Origin: Fusobacterium sp.
GTDB taxonomy: Bacteria > Fusobacteriota > Fusobacteriia > Fusobacteriales > Fusobacteriaceae
NCBI GenBank assembly: GCA_030527385.1
Contig: JAUNAY010000030.1
Coordinates: 1-11,760, forward strand
Direction of reading: 5' to 3'
DNA: 11,760 nt
Below, one piece after another: positions 1 through 6,740 of the stretch (the first letter of the stretch is position 1; every line of letters starts with the position of its first letter). Both the position numbers and the translations under genes were made by a program. The notes under the pieces are model-generated. The model was not told the DNA's origin. It did not search any database and saw only the letters and a list, made by a program, of their open reading frames with translations.

Positions 1-612
1 GCTGGTTATGAAGCAGCTAAAAGCGATTATAACAAATTATTTAGAAGAGCAGAAATAGATGGAACTTTAGGAAATCTATTTGGAAAAGTGGGAAATGAAA
101 TTCAAGCTAGTGAAGTGATATTTACAGTAGTAAATGATAGCACAATGGAAACTTATGTAGGATTCCCAGCTGAATGGTTAACTCAAATTAAAGTTGGACA
201 AGACATTGATGTTGAAGTTGGAGCTTTAAATAATAAAAAATTTGTAGGAAAAATTCTTGAAATCAACCCAATAGCTGATCCAGTTACTAAAAAATATATG
301 ATAAAATTAGGAATTAAAAACAAAGAGAAAGAGATTAAAGATGGTATGTATGCTTATGTAACTGTTCCAGTTGGAGAAGTAAACGTATTATCAGTTTCAG
401 ATGAATCAATATTTGTAAGAAACTTATTAAGTTATGTATTTAAAGTTGAAGATGGAGTGGCAAAAAGGGTAGAAATTAAAACTGGTGCTACAAACTTACC
501 ATATACAGAAGTTTCTTCTGGCAACTTAAAAGAAGGGGACAGAATAGTAGTAAAAGGACTATTTGGACTTGAAGAAGGAAATAAAGTAGAAGAAAATCCA
601 GAAGCAAAATAA
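1..612 (+). CDS. RND efflux periplasmic adaptor subunit (HlyD/AcrA family), 5'-truncated
   Basis: The reading frame is open from base 1, so this is the last 203 residues of a longer protein whose start lies before the window. The ATG at 88 is internal. The fragment begins in the lipoyl/barrel-sandwich half, with a stretch resembling the family's 'A..DG.V......G..V..G..iF.v.d...'. It then runs through a beta-barrel (VGFPAEWLTQIKVGQDIDVEV and following) and ends in the membrane-proximal domain (IFVRNLLSYVFKVEDGVAKRVEIKTGA). In this family the adaptor links the inner-membrane RND pump to an outer-membrane TolC-type channel. The pump gene starts 30 bases downstream on the same strand, which confirms the pairing. 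An outer-membrane channel gene, if linked, would lie upstream of the window. The substrate cannot be predicted. The family is clear; only the N-terminus, including any signal peptide or lipobox, is missing. Confidence -1.
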   Translation, partial: AGYEAAKSDYNKLFRRAEIDGTLGNLFGKVGNEIQASEVIFTVVNDSTMETYVGFPAEWLTQIKVGQDIDVEVGALNNKKFVGKILEINPIADPVTKKYMIKLGIKNKEKEIKDGMYAYVTVPVGEVNVLSVSDESIFVRNLLSYVFKVEDGVAKRVEIKTGATNLPYTEVSSGNLKEGDRIVVKGLFGLEEGNKVEENPEAK

Positions 613-642
613 TTTTTTAAAAATCAAGAGGTGAAATAATAA

Positions 643-3600
643 ATGACTTTAGCAGGTTTATCAATACGTAGACCAGTAGCTACTACAATGGTTATGATCT
701 CTGTAATGTTTATCGGGCTTATGGCAATGTTTTCAATGAAATCAGAGTTATTACCTAATATGGATATTCCAGTTGTAACAGTAACAACAACGTGGAACGG
801 GGCAGTTACAGAAGATGTAGAAACTCAAGTAACAAAGAAAATAGAAGAAATATTACCAAACGTTGAAGGAATTGATAAAATAGAATCAACTTCAGCATAT
901 GGACAATCACAAATAGTTGTAAAATTTGACTATGGAATAGATGCAGATGATAAGGTAACAGAGATTCAAAGAGAGTTATCAAAAATTACAAATGATCTTC
1001 CAGACGATGCTGATACTCCCATAGCTAAAAAGGTAGAAGCTGGAGCAGGAAATATCACAATGGTAATTATGATGAGTGCTCCGAATAAAGCAGAATTAAG
1101 TAGTTTTATACAAGAATATTTGAAACCTAAATTTGAAAGTTTACCAGGAATTGGACAAGTAAAAATATTTGGAGACCCAGAAAAACAATTACAAATCCAA
1201 GTTGATAGTGAAAAACTTTCTACTTACAATATGTCACCAATGGAACTTTATAATATGATTAGAATGTCAAGTTTAAATGTACCATTAGGAACAATAGGAA
1301 CTGGAACAAAAGATATAATTGTAAGATTTATGGGAGAATTAAACTATATAGAAACTTTTGAAGATATGGTTATTCATAGTAATGGTAATTCATTGAGATT
1401 AAAAGATGTGGCTGATGTTGTATTGACAACAGAAGATCCAAGTGACGTTTCTTACTTGTCAGGAAAAGAATCAATAGCAATAGTTGTTGAAAAATCTTCT
1501 GATGGAAGTACAATAGAATTAAATAAAAGAGCATCAGCAGCACTAGAAAGTTTGAAATCAATTATGCCACCAGAAACACAATATAGAATATTACTAGACA
1601 CTTCAGATGATATTAATAAATCTATATCAAACGTTAGTAGTACAGCTGTACAAGGACTAATTCTAGCTACTTTAGTACTTTTGTTCTTCTTAAAGAATAT
1701 GAGAGCTACTTTACTAGTATCAACAGCTTTACCAGTTGCAGTAATATTTACATTTGCTTTCCTTGCATTAAATGGTACATCTCTTAACTTAATTTCGTTG
1801 ATGGGATTATCAATTGGGGTAGGAATGCTTACAGATAACTCGGTTGTTGTTGTGGATAATATTTATCGTCATATGACAGAATTAAAATCACCAGTAATGG
1901 AGGCTTCTGATAATGGTACAACAGAGGTTACAATGTCAGTTATAGCTTCAGCTTTAACAACAATGGTAGTATTTATACCAATACTATTTATTCCAGGAAT
2001 AGCTAGAGAGATATTTAGAGATTTGGCTTACTCAATAATCTTCTCAAACTTAGCAGCGATTATAGTATCATTGACATTGATTCCAATGCTTTCAAGTAGA
2101 TTCTTAACAAATAAGACAGACGTTACAAAAGAGGGAAAAATATTTGGAACAGTTAAAGAAAAATATTTAAAAATCATTAACTGGGCAGTAGTACATAGAG
2201 GAAAAACAATGCTTATAACATTGGTAATATTTGTATTTTCTATGTTAACAGCACCAAGATTTTTAAAAGTTGAATTTATGCCTAAACAAGACCAAGGTAG
2301 ATATTCAATAGTAGCAGAGTTAGGAAATGGACTAGATCTTGAAAAAGCTAAAGAAACAGCTAGAATAATAGAAAATATAGTAGTTAATGATCCTAATACT
2401 AAGAGTTACTTTATGATAATTCAAAAAGATAACTTCTCTGTAAACGTAGATATAGGTAAAAAAGATGAAAGAGATGTTTCTGTATTTGATATAATTAATA
2501 ATTTAAGACCTGTTGTTGAAAAAATACCTGATGTAAGAACAAACCTTTCTGAAGATTTTGCAATGGGAGCTCAACAAAGAGATGTACAATTAGATATTGT
2601 TGGAGCAAACTTAGAAGAGATAAAAGAAGTTGGTAAAAAAGTACTTGAAGGTATTGGTAAATATCCAGGAGCAGTTGACGTAAAATCAACACTAGATCCA
2701 GGAAGTGTAGAAGCTAGAGTAGTTTTAAATAGAGATAAAATTAGAAGCTACGGAATTAATCCAAGTACTGTTGCACAAACATTAAACTATTTTATACTTG
2801 GAGGAGATAGAGGAGATACTGTTACAGTTAAAACAGGAGTTGAAGAAATTGACGTATTTATAAGACTTCCTAAAGATAAGAGAAGTGATATAAATGTTCT
2901 TCAAAACTTAAATATTAAAATTGCTGATGGTAAATTTGTAAAAGTATCTGACGTGGCTGATATAGTAATGGCTGAAGGTTCAACAGAACTTAATAAGACA
3001 GATAGAATTTATAGTGTAAGTATATCTGCAAACGATGGTGGAGTTGGAATGAAAGCTATTCAAGATAAGATGATAGAAGCTTACGAAAATAGTAATCCTC
3101 CAGAATCAGTAGCATATAGATGGGGAGGAAGTTCTGAAAACTTAAGTGACTCAACAAGTCAATTAGGATTAGCATTAGGAATTTCAATATTCTTGATTTA
3201 TGCGTTACTAGCTGCACAGTTTGAAAACTTTGTACTTCCAGTAATAATCATCGGATCTATTCCATTAGCACTTATAGGAATTGTATGGGGATTATTAGTA
3301 ATGGGACAACCTATTGATATTATGGTTATGATTGGATTGATTCTTCTAGCAGGGGTAGTTGTAAACAACGCTATCGTACTTATAGACTTTATCAAGATGA
3401 CAAGAGAAAGAGGACACGAAAGAACAGAAGCTGTTGTTGAATCTTGTAGAACAAGATTAAGACCTATTTTAATGACAACAATGACAACAGTTCTAGGAAT
3501 GTTACCACTTGCTTTAGGAATAGGAGAAGGATCAGAGATATATAGAGGAATGGCTATAACAGTTATGTTTGGACTTTCATTCTCAACACTTTTGACATTG

Positions 3601-3723
3601 GTTGTAATACCTATTCTTTATACACTAATAGAAGATATGAATAATGCTATTTTAAGATTCTTGAAAAAAATCTATAATAGTTTTATGGATATGTTACCTA
3701 AAAAATTAAGTGGTAGAGAATAA
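643..3723 (+). CDS. RND family efflux transporter permease (HAE1/AcrB-like)
   Basis: This 1026-residue protein has the full length and duplicated layout of RND pumps. TM1 is at about 10-30, followed by a large periplasmic porter domain (about 35-330), a block of helices (about 335-540), a second porter domain (about 560-850) and a final helix block (about 865-1005). The TM4 proton-relay region reads GMLTDNSVVVVDN: D398 matches AcrB D407, and N399 replaces D408. In TM10, VVNNAIVLID places N908 where AcrB has K940. These substitutions are common in AcrB relatives from Bacteroidetes, Firmicutes and Fusobacteria, so a working pump is expected. It acts in the inner membrane as a proton-driven exporter with the preceding adaptor. 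The start at 643 follows AAGAGGTG at 626-633, and no promoter is evident in the 30-base gap, so it is co-transcribed with the adaptor. Substrates (drugs, lipids, bile or detergents) cannot be told from the sequence. Confidence -1.
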   Translation: MTLAGLSIRRPVATTMVMISVMFIGLMAMFSMKSELLPNMDIPVVTVTTTWNGAVTEDVETQVTKKIEEILPNVEGIDKIESTSAYGQSQIVVKFDYGIDADDKVTEIQRELSKITNDLPDDADTPIAKKVEAGAGNITMVIMMSAPNKAELSSFIQEYLKPKFESLPGIGQVKIFGDPEKQLQIQVDSEKLSTYNMSPMELYNMIRMSSLNVPLGTIGTGTKDIIVRFMGELNYIETFEDMVIHSNGNSLRLKDVADVVLTTEDPSDVSYLSGKESIAIVVEKSSDGSTIELNKRASAALESLKSIMPPETQYRILLDTSDDINKSISNVSSTAVQGLILATLVLLFFLKNMRATLLVSTALPVAVIFTFAFLALNGTSLNLISLMGLSIGVGMLTDNSVVVVDNIYRHMTELKSPVMEASDNGTTEVTMSVIASALTTMVVFIPILFIPGIAREIFRDLAYSIIFSNLAAIIVSLTLIPMLSSRFLTNKTDVTKEGKIFGTVKEKYLKIINWAVVHRGKTMLITLVIFVFSMLTAPRFLKVEFMPKQDQGRYSIVAELGNGLDLEKAKETARIIENIVVNDPNTKSYFMIIQKDNFSVNVDIGKKDERDVSVFDIINNLRPVVEKIPDVRTNLSEDFAMGAQQRDVQLDIVGANLEEIKEVGKKVLEGIGKYPGAVDVKSTLDPGSVEARVVLNRDKIRSYGINPSTVAQTLNYFILGGDRGDTVTVKTGVEEIDVFIRLPKDKRSDINVLQNLNIKIADGKFVKVSDVADIVMAEGSTELNKTDRIYSVSISANDGGVGMKAIQDKMIEAYENSNPPESVAYRWGGSSENLSDSTSQLGLALGISIFLIYALLAAQFENFVLPVIIIGSIPLALIGIVWGLLVMGQPIDIMVMIGLILLAGVVVNNAIVLIDFIKMTRERGHERTEAVVESCRTRLRPILMTTMTTVLGMLPLALGIGEGSEIYRGMAITVMFGLSFSTLLTLVVIPILYTLIEDMNNAILRFLKKIYNSFMDMLPKKLSGRE

Positions 3724-3748
3724 TAACTAAAAACAAGGGGGAGCAAAT

Positions 3749-4138
3749 ATGACTGAAGGACACTATAATTACAAAATGATATTTATCAATATCAATGAAT
3801 CACAAAAAACTAGATTAGAAGATTTTTTCGATGAGATAAAGTTCTATTACTATACTGTTCAAAAGAAAGTCGAAAGTGTTTGGGACGCTAAGATTAAACA
3901 TAAAAATACTATGACTTGGCCAGGAACAGATTGTGTATTTATATTGACAGTGCCAGAAAAAAATTTGGATAAAATGTTAAAACATCTAAAAACATTTAGA
4001 ATGTCTTTACCTGAAGGAGTAGTTATGACAGCAGGAGTTATTCCAGTTGAGAGAATAATTATTGATTTTCAGAAAGAGGATATTGATTTAGATGAAGAGA
4101 TGTTAAAAAAATTAAAGAAAAAACACGGGGTAAATTAA
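3749..4138 (+). CDS. Small PG0541-like RND-transporter-associated protein
   Basis: This 129-residue protein has no signal peptide or membrane segment, so it is probably cytosolic. It alternates strand-like and amphipathic helical stretches: YKMIFININ, then a helix around SQKTRLEDFFDEI, then HKNTMTWPGTDCVFILTVPEKNLDKMLKHL, and later VVMTAGVIPVERII. The TWPG...CVF.LTV pattern, the hydrophobic strands and the location directly after an RND pump resemble the PG0541 family of transporter-associated proteins, which look like small P-II/ferredoxin-like folds. That assignment is from memory of the family, and the fold is inferred. Residues 110-129 form a charged, lysine-rich tail. The gene starts 25 bases after the pump stop, with AAGGGGGAG at 3735-3743, and is the last gene before a terminator, so it belongs to the efflux operon. 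A sensory or regulatory role on the pump is a guess; no function is established from the sequence. Confidence -1.
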   Translation: MTEGHYNYKMIFININESQKTRLEDFFDEIKFYYYTVQKKVESVWDAKIKHKNTMTWPGTDCVFILTVPEKNLDKMLKHLKTFRMSLPEGVVMTAGVIPVERIIIDFQKEDIDLDEEMLKKLKKKHGVN

Positions 4139-4166
4139 AAAATAAATAAAAATTAATTGGAAGAAT

Positions 4167-4221
4167 AAAAGGAGTTAGCAATATCTTAAATCGTATTGAT
4201 TAACTCCTTTTTTATTTTTTA
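4167..4221 (+). terminator. Rho-independent terminator of the RND operon
   Basis: An 11-bp stem (AAAAGGAGTTA at 4167-4177 with TAACTCCTTTT at 4201-4211) is extended, after a small internal bulge, by CAATA (4179-4183) pairing with TATTG (4194-4198), closing a 10-base loop. A T-rich run with one interruption follows to about 4220. It lies 28 bases after the PG0541-like stop codon. Confidence -1.
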
Positions 4222-4226
4222 TTAAG

Positions 4227-4269
4227 ATAAAAAAACTGTACCAAACCTTAAAAAGAATGGTACAGTTTT
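4227..4269 (-). terminator. Rho-independent terminator of the FMN-binding/TSCPD operon
   Basis: A perfect 11-bp inverted repeat pairs AAAACTGTACC (4232-4242) with GGTACAGTTTT (4259-4269). On the minus strand it is followed by a run of T (the A-run around 4228-4236), and the hairpin begins 13 bases past the stop of the FMN-binding gene. The plus-strand side has no good T-run after the stem, so it serves the minus-strand operon. With the preceding terminator it insulates two convergent operons. Confidence -1.
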
Positions 4270-4282
4270 AAATTAAAAACTT

Positions 4283-4588
4283 CTATTTAGCTATTGCGTT
4301 TTTAACAGCTTCTTTAAATCCTTGAGAAGTATAAGTTGCACCAGCAACATCGTCAACTTCAACAGATTGTTTTTCTATGATAGCAGCTGTTAGTTTTTCA
4401 ATAGCAGGTTCAGCTATTCTTTTAGTTTCTTTCATTTCTAAAACTTTTATAGCTGTTATTTTATCTCCTTCAACTTCAACAGAAACTTTGATGTCATCTT
4501 TGTATCCAAATCCAACACCTTCTTTAGCTACAGCAAAAGCTGCAACAGATGAAACTACTAATATAGCAGCAACGAATAATTTTTTCAT
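4283..4588 (-). CDS. Exported small FMN-binding domain protein (covalently flavinylated)
   Basis: This 101-residue protein starts with a clear Sec signal peptide (KK, hydrophobic core 4-18, likely cut after AFA at 19). It has no cysteine, so it is not a lipoprotein. The mature part is essentially one FMN_bind domain: GFGYKDDIKVSVEVEGDKI, then KVLEMKETKRIAEPA, then the D79-D-V-A-G-A-T85-Y-T-S motif. The D..(S/A)GAT sequence is the recognition site at which ApbE transferases attach FMN by a phosphoester bond to the threonine, here T85. Such domains act outside the cytoplasm as one-electron shuttles or as parts of flavin-based electron transfer systems. No ApbE, Rnf/Nqr or reductase partner is in the window. 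The start is set by AGGAGG (plus-strand 4598-4603). It lies 29 bases downstream of the TSCPD gene on the same strand, with no promoter between, so the two form an operon. The family is confident; the partner and electron acceptor are unknown. Confidence -1.
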   Translation of the reverse strand: MKKLFVAAILVVSSVAAFAVAKEGVGFGYKDDIKVSVEVEGDKITAIKVLEMKETKRIAEPAIEKLTAAIIEKQSVEVDDVAGATYTSQGFKEAVKNAIAK

Positions 4589-4617
4589 TATATTTTTCCT
4601 CCTAAACTAAAAATCTT

Positions 4618-5070
4618 TTATGATAATACAGCTTGACAAAGTCCGCAACCTGTACAAACGTGTCCAGCGAAAGCAACCTTTTGAGCTCCAGCTTTTTGAG
4701 CTTTTCTAATTTCAACCATAGGTCCTTCTCCTTCACCAGTTACGTGTTGTTTTAACATTTCAACTAGGTTATCCATACAAGAAGTGTATCCAGCAAGTGG
4801 AGCACCTGAACAATAGTTGTCATCTAGTAGTTCGATAACTCTTTCAACTTCCATACCAGGTAGAAGTTTTCCAATAGCAGCAAGGTTACCAGGACAACCT
4901 TTTACAGCTGAGAAAGATACTATTTTACCATCTTTAACAGAAACAGTCATTTCTTGAGAACAAACACCATAAGTTTTTTCAGTAAAAGTAACATCTTTGT
5001 TAATAACCTTTGCAAGAGAAACTTGTTGAACTAAAAGTACACCAGCTAAAATTACGATTGATTTTTTCAT
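4618..5070 (-). CDS. Exported TSCPD-domain (TIGR03905-like) protein with cysteine-rich C-terminus
   Basis: This 150-residue protein begins with a probable signal peptide (KK, hydrophobic core 4-15, SLA at 18-20). Residues about 29-110 look like the TSCPD domain found in small TIGR03905-type proteins and at the end of some ribonucleotide reductases. The landmarks are GVC (C37), GCPGNLAAIGKLLPGMEVERVIELL (C59), YCSGAP (C87) and TSCMDNL (C98, with M where the name-giving motif has P). Those four cysteines could bind a metal or act as thiols. A 40-residue extension, unusual for these short proteins, ends in C139-T-G-C142-G-L-C145, a three-cysteine CxxCxxC with no fourth cysteine before the stop. 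Such domains are normally cytosolic, so the export signal is odd. The start follows GGAGGGG (plus-strand 5076-5082). It is the first gene of a two-gene operon with the flavinylated protein, which suggests a shared extracytoplasmic redox job. The function is unknown and the domain call is by eye. Confidence -1.
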   Translation of the reverse strand: MKKSIVILAGVLLVQQVSLAKVINKDVTFTEKTYGVCSQEMTVSVKDGKIVSFSAVKGCPGNLAAIGKLLPGMEVERVIELLDDNYCSGAPLAGYTSCMDNLVEMLKQHVTGEGEGPMVEIRKAQKAGAQKVAFAGHVCTGCGLCQAVLS

Positions 5071-5127
5071 AAATACCCCTCCAAGACAAAAAAATATTTT
5101 ATATAAAATTTACTATAACTTATATAT

Positions 5128-5156
5128 TTTATACAATATTTTCTAAAAAAAAGCAA
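5128..5156 (-). promoter_or_regulatory. Sigma70-type promoter of the TSCPD/FMN-binding operon
   Basis: On the minus strand, TTGCTT (plus 5151-5156) and TATAAA (plus 5128-5133) are separated by exactly 17 bases. This predicts a start near 5121 and a leader of about 50 bases before the start codon at 5070. The region is very AT-rich, so chance matches are possible, but hexamers, spacing and placement all fit. Confidence -1.
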
Positions 5157-5190
5157 CTATAAAATATCTATAAAGAGAAAATAAATATGA

Positions 5191-5219
5191 TTGTTTAATA
5201 ACTATTTTTGTGTTAAACT
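5191..5219 (+). promoter_or_regulatory. Candidate promoter of gdhA
   Basis: TTGTTT (5191-5196), a 17-base spacer and TAAACT (5214-5219) precede gdhA. The -10 is preceded by TGT, giving an extended -10 (TGnTAAACT). The predicted start is near 5226, about 76 bases before the ATG. The hexamers are only moderate matches in a very AT-rich region, so this is tentative. Confidence -1.
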
Positions 5220-5232
5220 TAATGATATTAAG
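5218..5232. repeat. Short perfect inverted repeat just downstream of the candidate gdhA -10
   Basis: CTTAAT (5218-5223), GAT, ATTAAG (5227-5232) is a perfect 6-bp dyad around a 3-base centre. It falls at the predicted transcription start of gdhA, where a repressor operator would sit. Short AT-rich dyads are common by chance, so the role is unproven. Confidence -1.
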
Positions 5233-5287
5233 CTATTATTTAAAATAATTAATAAATATTTACCAATAAATAATTAAAGATTATTTT

Positions 5288-5295
5288 AGGAGGAG
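5288..5295 (+). promoter_or_regulatory. gdhA ribosome binding site (decides the start)
   Basis: AGGAGGAG ends just before an in-frame TTG at 5296 and six bases before an ATG at 5302. AGGAGG (5288-5293) leaves 8 bases to the ATG but only 2 to the TTG, so translation should begin at 5302. This gives a 447-residue protein, the same length as Escherichia coli GdhA. Confidence -1.
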
Positions 5296-5301
5296 TTGAA
5301 A

Positions 5302-6645
5302 ATGAACACAGAGAAATATGTGCAAGAGATAATCGAAAAGGTAAAAACTAGAGATAAAGGAGAAGAAAATTTTATTCAAGCAGTTGAAGAGGTGTTAACA
5401 AGTTTAATTCCTTTTATTGAGCAAAATCCTCAATATATAGAAAATAATATTTTAGAGAGAATAGTTGAACCAGAAAGACAAATTATTTTTAAAGTACCTT
5501 GGGAAGATGACAATGGTAAAATTCAAGTAAACAGAGGATTTAGAGTAGAATTTAATGGAGTTTTAGGACCATATAAAGGAGGACTTAGATTTCATTCATC
5601 AGTTGCATTAGATTCTATGAAGTTTTTAGCTTTTGAACAAACATTTAAAAACTCTTTAACAGGATTACCAATTGGAGGAGGAAAAGGGGGAAGTGACTTT
5701 AATCCTTTAGATAAATCGGATAGAGAGATAAAAAGATTTTGTGAAAGTTTTATGAATGAATTATATCGTCATATTGGTCCAGATAAAGATGTACCAGCTG
5801 GTGATATAGGGGTAAGTGGTAAAGAGATAGGATATCTATTTGGACATTATAGAAGATTGAAAGGTACATTTGAAAATGGTGTTATTACTGGAAAAGGATT
5901 TAATTATGGTGGTAGCAGAATAAGACCAGAGGCAACAGGATATGGAGTTACATATTTTATACAAGAGATGTTAAAAGATGTAGATGAAAGTATTGTAAAT
6001 AAAAAAGTTGCAGTTTCTGGTTATGGAAATGTTGCTTGGGGAGTTTGCAAAAAAGTTACAGAATTAGGTGGAAAAATAGTAACTATTTCTGGAAAAGCTG
6101 GATATATTTATGCTCCTGAAGGATTGACAACAGAGCAGGTAGATTATATGTTAGAATTAAGAAGAAAATCAGAAGTAACTTTAAAAGATTTTGCAGAAAA
6201 ATTTAATTTAGAATATTTTGCTGGGAAAAAGCCTTGGGAAAGAAAAGTGGATATAGTTATACCTTGTGCAATTCAAAATGAGTTAAATTTAGATGATGCA
6301 AAACAAATTTTAGCTAATCAAGTTAAAATTGTATGTGAAGGAGCAAATATGCCGTGTACTCCAGAAGCGATAGAATTATTTGAAGAAAATAAAATACTTT
6401 ATGCTCCAGGAAAAGCAGCAAATGCAGGAGGAGTAGCAGTTTCTGCTCTTGAAATGAGTCAAAATAGTATGAGATATCAGTGGAGTGCAGAAGAGGTAGA
6501 CAAAAAACTTCACGAAATAATGAAAGATATATATGAAAAATCAAAAGAGATGAGTAAAAAATATAATGTTTCTTTGGCAAAAGGAGCGAACATAGCTGGA
6601 TTTAAGAAAGTTGCAGACACGATGATTATGCAAGGAAACTATTAG
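5302..6645 (+). CDS. gdhA: Glutamate dehydrogenase (hexameric, class I)
   Basis: This cytosolic enzyme interconverts L-glutamate and 2-oxoglutarate plus ammonia using NAD(P)(H). The 447 residues match the family length. The substrate-binding stretch is GPYKGGLRFH (K92). The catalytic lysine lies in LPIGGGKGGSDFNP (K128), and the catalytic aspartate in VPAGDIGV (D168). The coenzyme Rossmann fold carries VSGYGNVAWG (G240, G242), and the C-terminus shows GKAANAGGVAVSALEMSQNS and GANIAGFKKVADTM.MQG. At the coenzyme-discriminating turn, TISGKAGY has K265 and A266 where the NAD-specific Clostridium symbiosum enzyme has Pro262 and Asp263. Loss of that acid and gain of a lysine lean toward NADP(H), but this is inference. 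In fusobacteria the enzyme would feed glutamate fermentation or ammonia assimilation. It stands alone between its own candidate promoter and a terminator, with the Nfn fusion following. The start was moved from TTG 5296 to ATG 5302 on ribosome-site spacing. Confidence -1.
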   Translation: MNTEKYVQEIIEKVKTRDKGEENFIQAVEEVLTSLIPFIEQNPQYIENNILERIVEPERQIIFKVPWEDDNGKIQVNRGFRVEFNGVLGPYKGGLRFHSSVALDSMKFLAFEQTFKNSLTGLPIGGGKGGSDFNPLDKSDREIKRFCESFMNELYRHIGPDKDVPAGDIGVSGKEIGYLFGHYRRLKGTFENGVITGKGFNYGGSRIRPEATGYGVTYFIQEMLKDVDESIVNKKVAVSGYGNVAWGVCKKVTELGGKIVTISGKAGYIYAPEGLTTEQVDYMLELRRKSEVTLKDFAEKFNLEYFAGKKPWERKVDIVIPCAIQNELNLDDAKQILANQVKIVCEGANMPCTPEAIELFEENKILYAPGKAANAGGVAVSALEMSQNSMRYQWSAEEVDKKLHEIMKDIYEKSKEMSKKYNVSLAKGANIAGFKKVADTMIMQGNY

Positions 6646-6658
6646 AAAAAATAAAATT

Positions 6659-6697
6659 AAAGAAGAATCAAATAATTCTTGGTTCTTCTTTTTTTTT
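6659..6697 (+). terminator. Rho-independent terminator after gdhA
   Basis: A 13-bp stem pairs AAAGAAGAATCAA (6659-6671) with TTGGTTCTTCTTT (6679-6691), including one G-T pair, around a 7-base loop. An unbroken T-run continues to 6697. It lies 13 bases after the gdhA stop. Expression of the next gene therefore needs read-through or a promoter I could not place convincingly. Confidence -1.
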
Positions 6698-6740
6698 GAT
6701 GTACAATAAGGGTGAATGTATTAATTTTAGGAGGAAATAG

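Noticed and set aside
88..612. A complete 174-residue gene starting at ATG 88
   Set aside because: The frame is open and family-like from base 1, and no ribosome site precedes the ATG. It is an internal methionine region of the truncated adaptor.
1370..3395. Three short minus-strand frames (1370-1561, 2495-2692, 3198-3395) within the RND pump
   Set aside because: Leucine- or isoleucine-rich shadow translations of a well-conserved pump gene, without ribosome sites.
4377..4610. Plus-strand frame of 77 codons across the FMN-binding gene
   Set aside because: It is antisense to a gene with a clear domain, signal peptide and ribosome site; no ribosome site or family resemblance of its own.
5296..5301. 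TTG at 5296 as the gdhA start
   Set aside because: Only 2 bases separate it from AGGAGG; the ATG at 5302 has an 8-base spacing and gives the usual family length.
6696..6724. A promoter for nfnAB: TTGATG, 17 bases, TATTAA
   Set aside because: The hexamers and spacing fit, but transcription would start at about 6731, inside the AGGAGG at 6729-6734, leaving a damaged ribosome site. The -35 also overlaps the T-run of the gdhA terminator.
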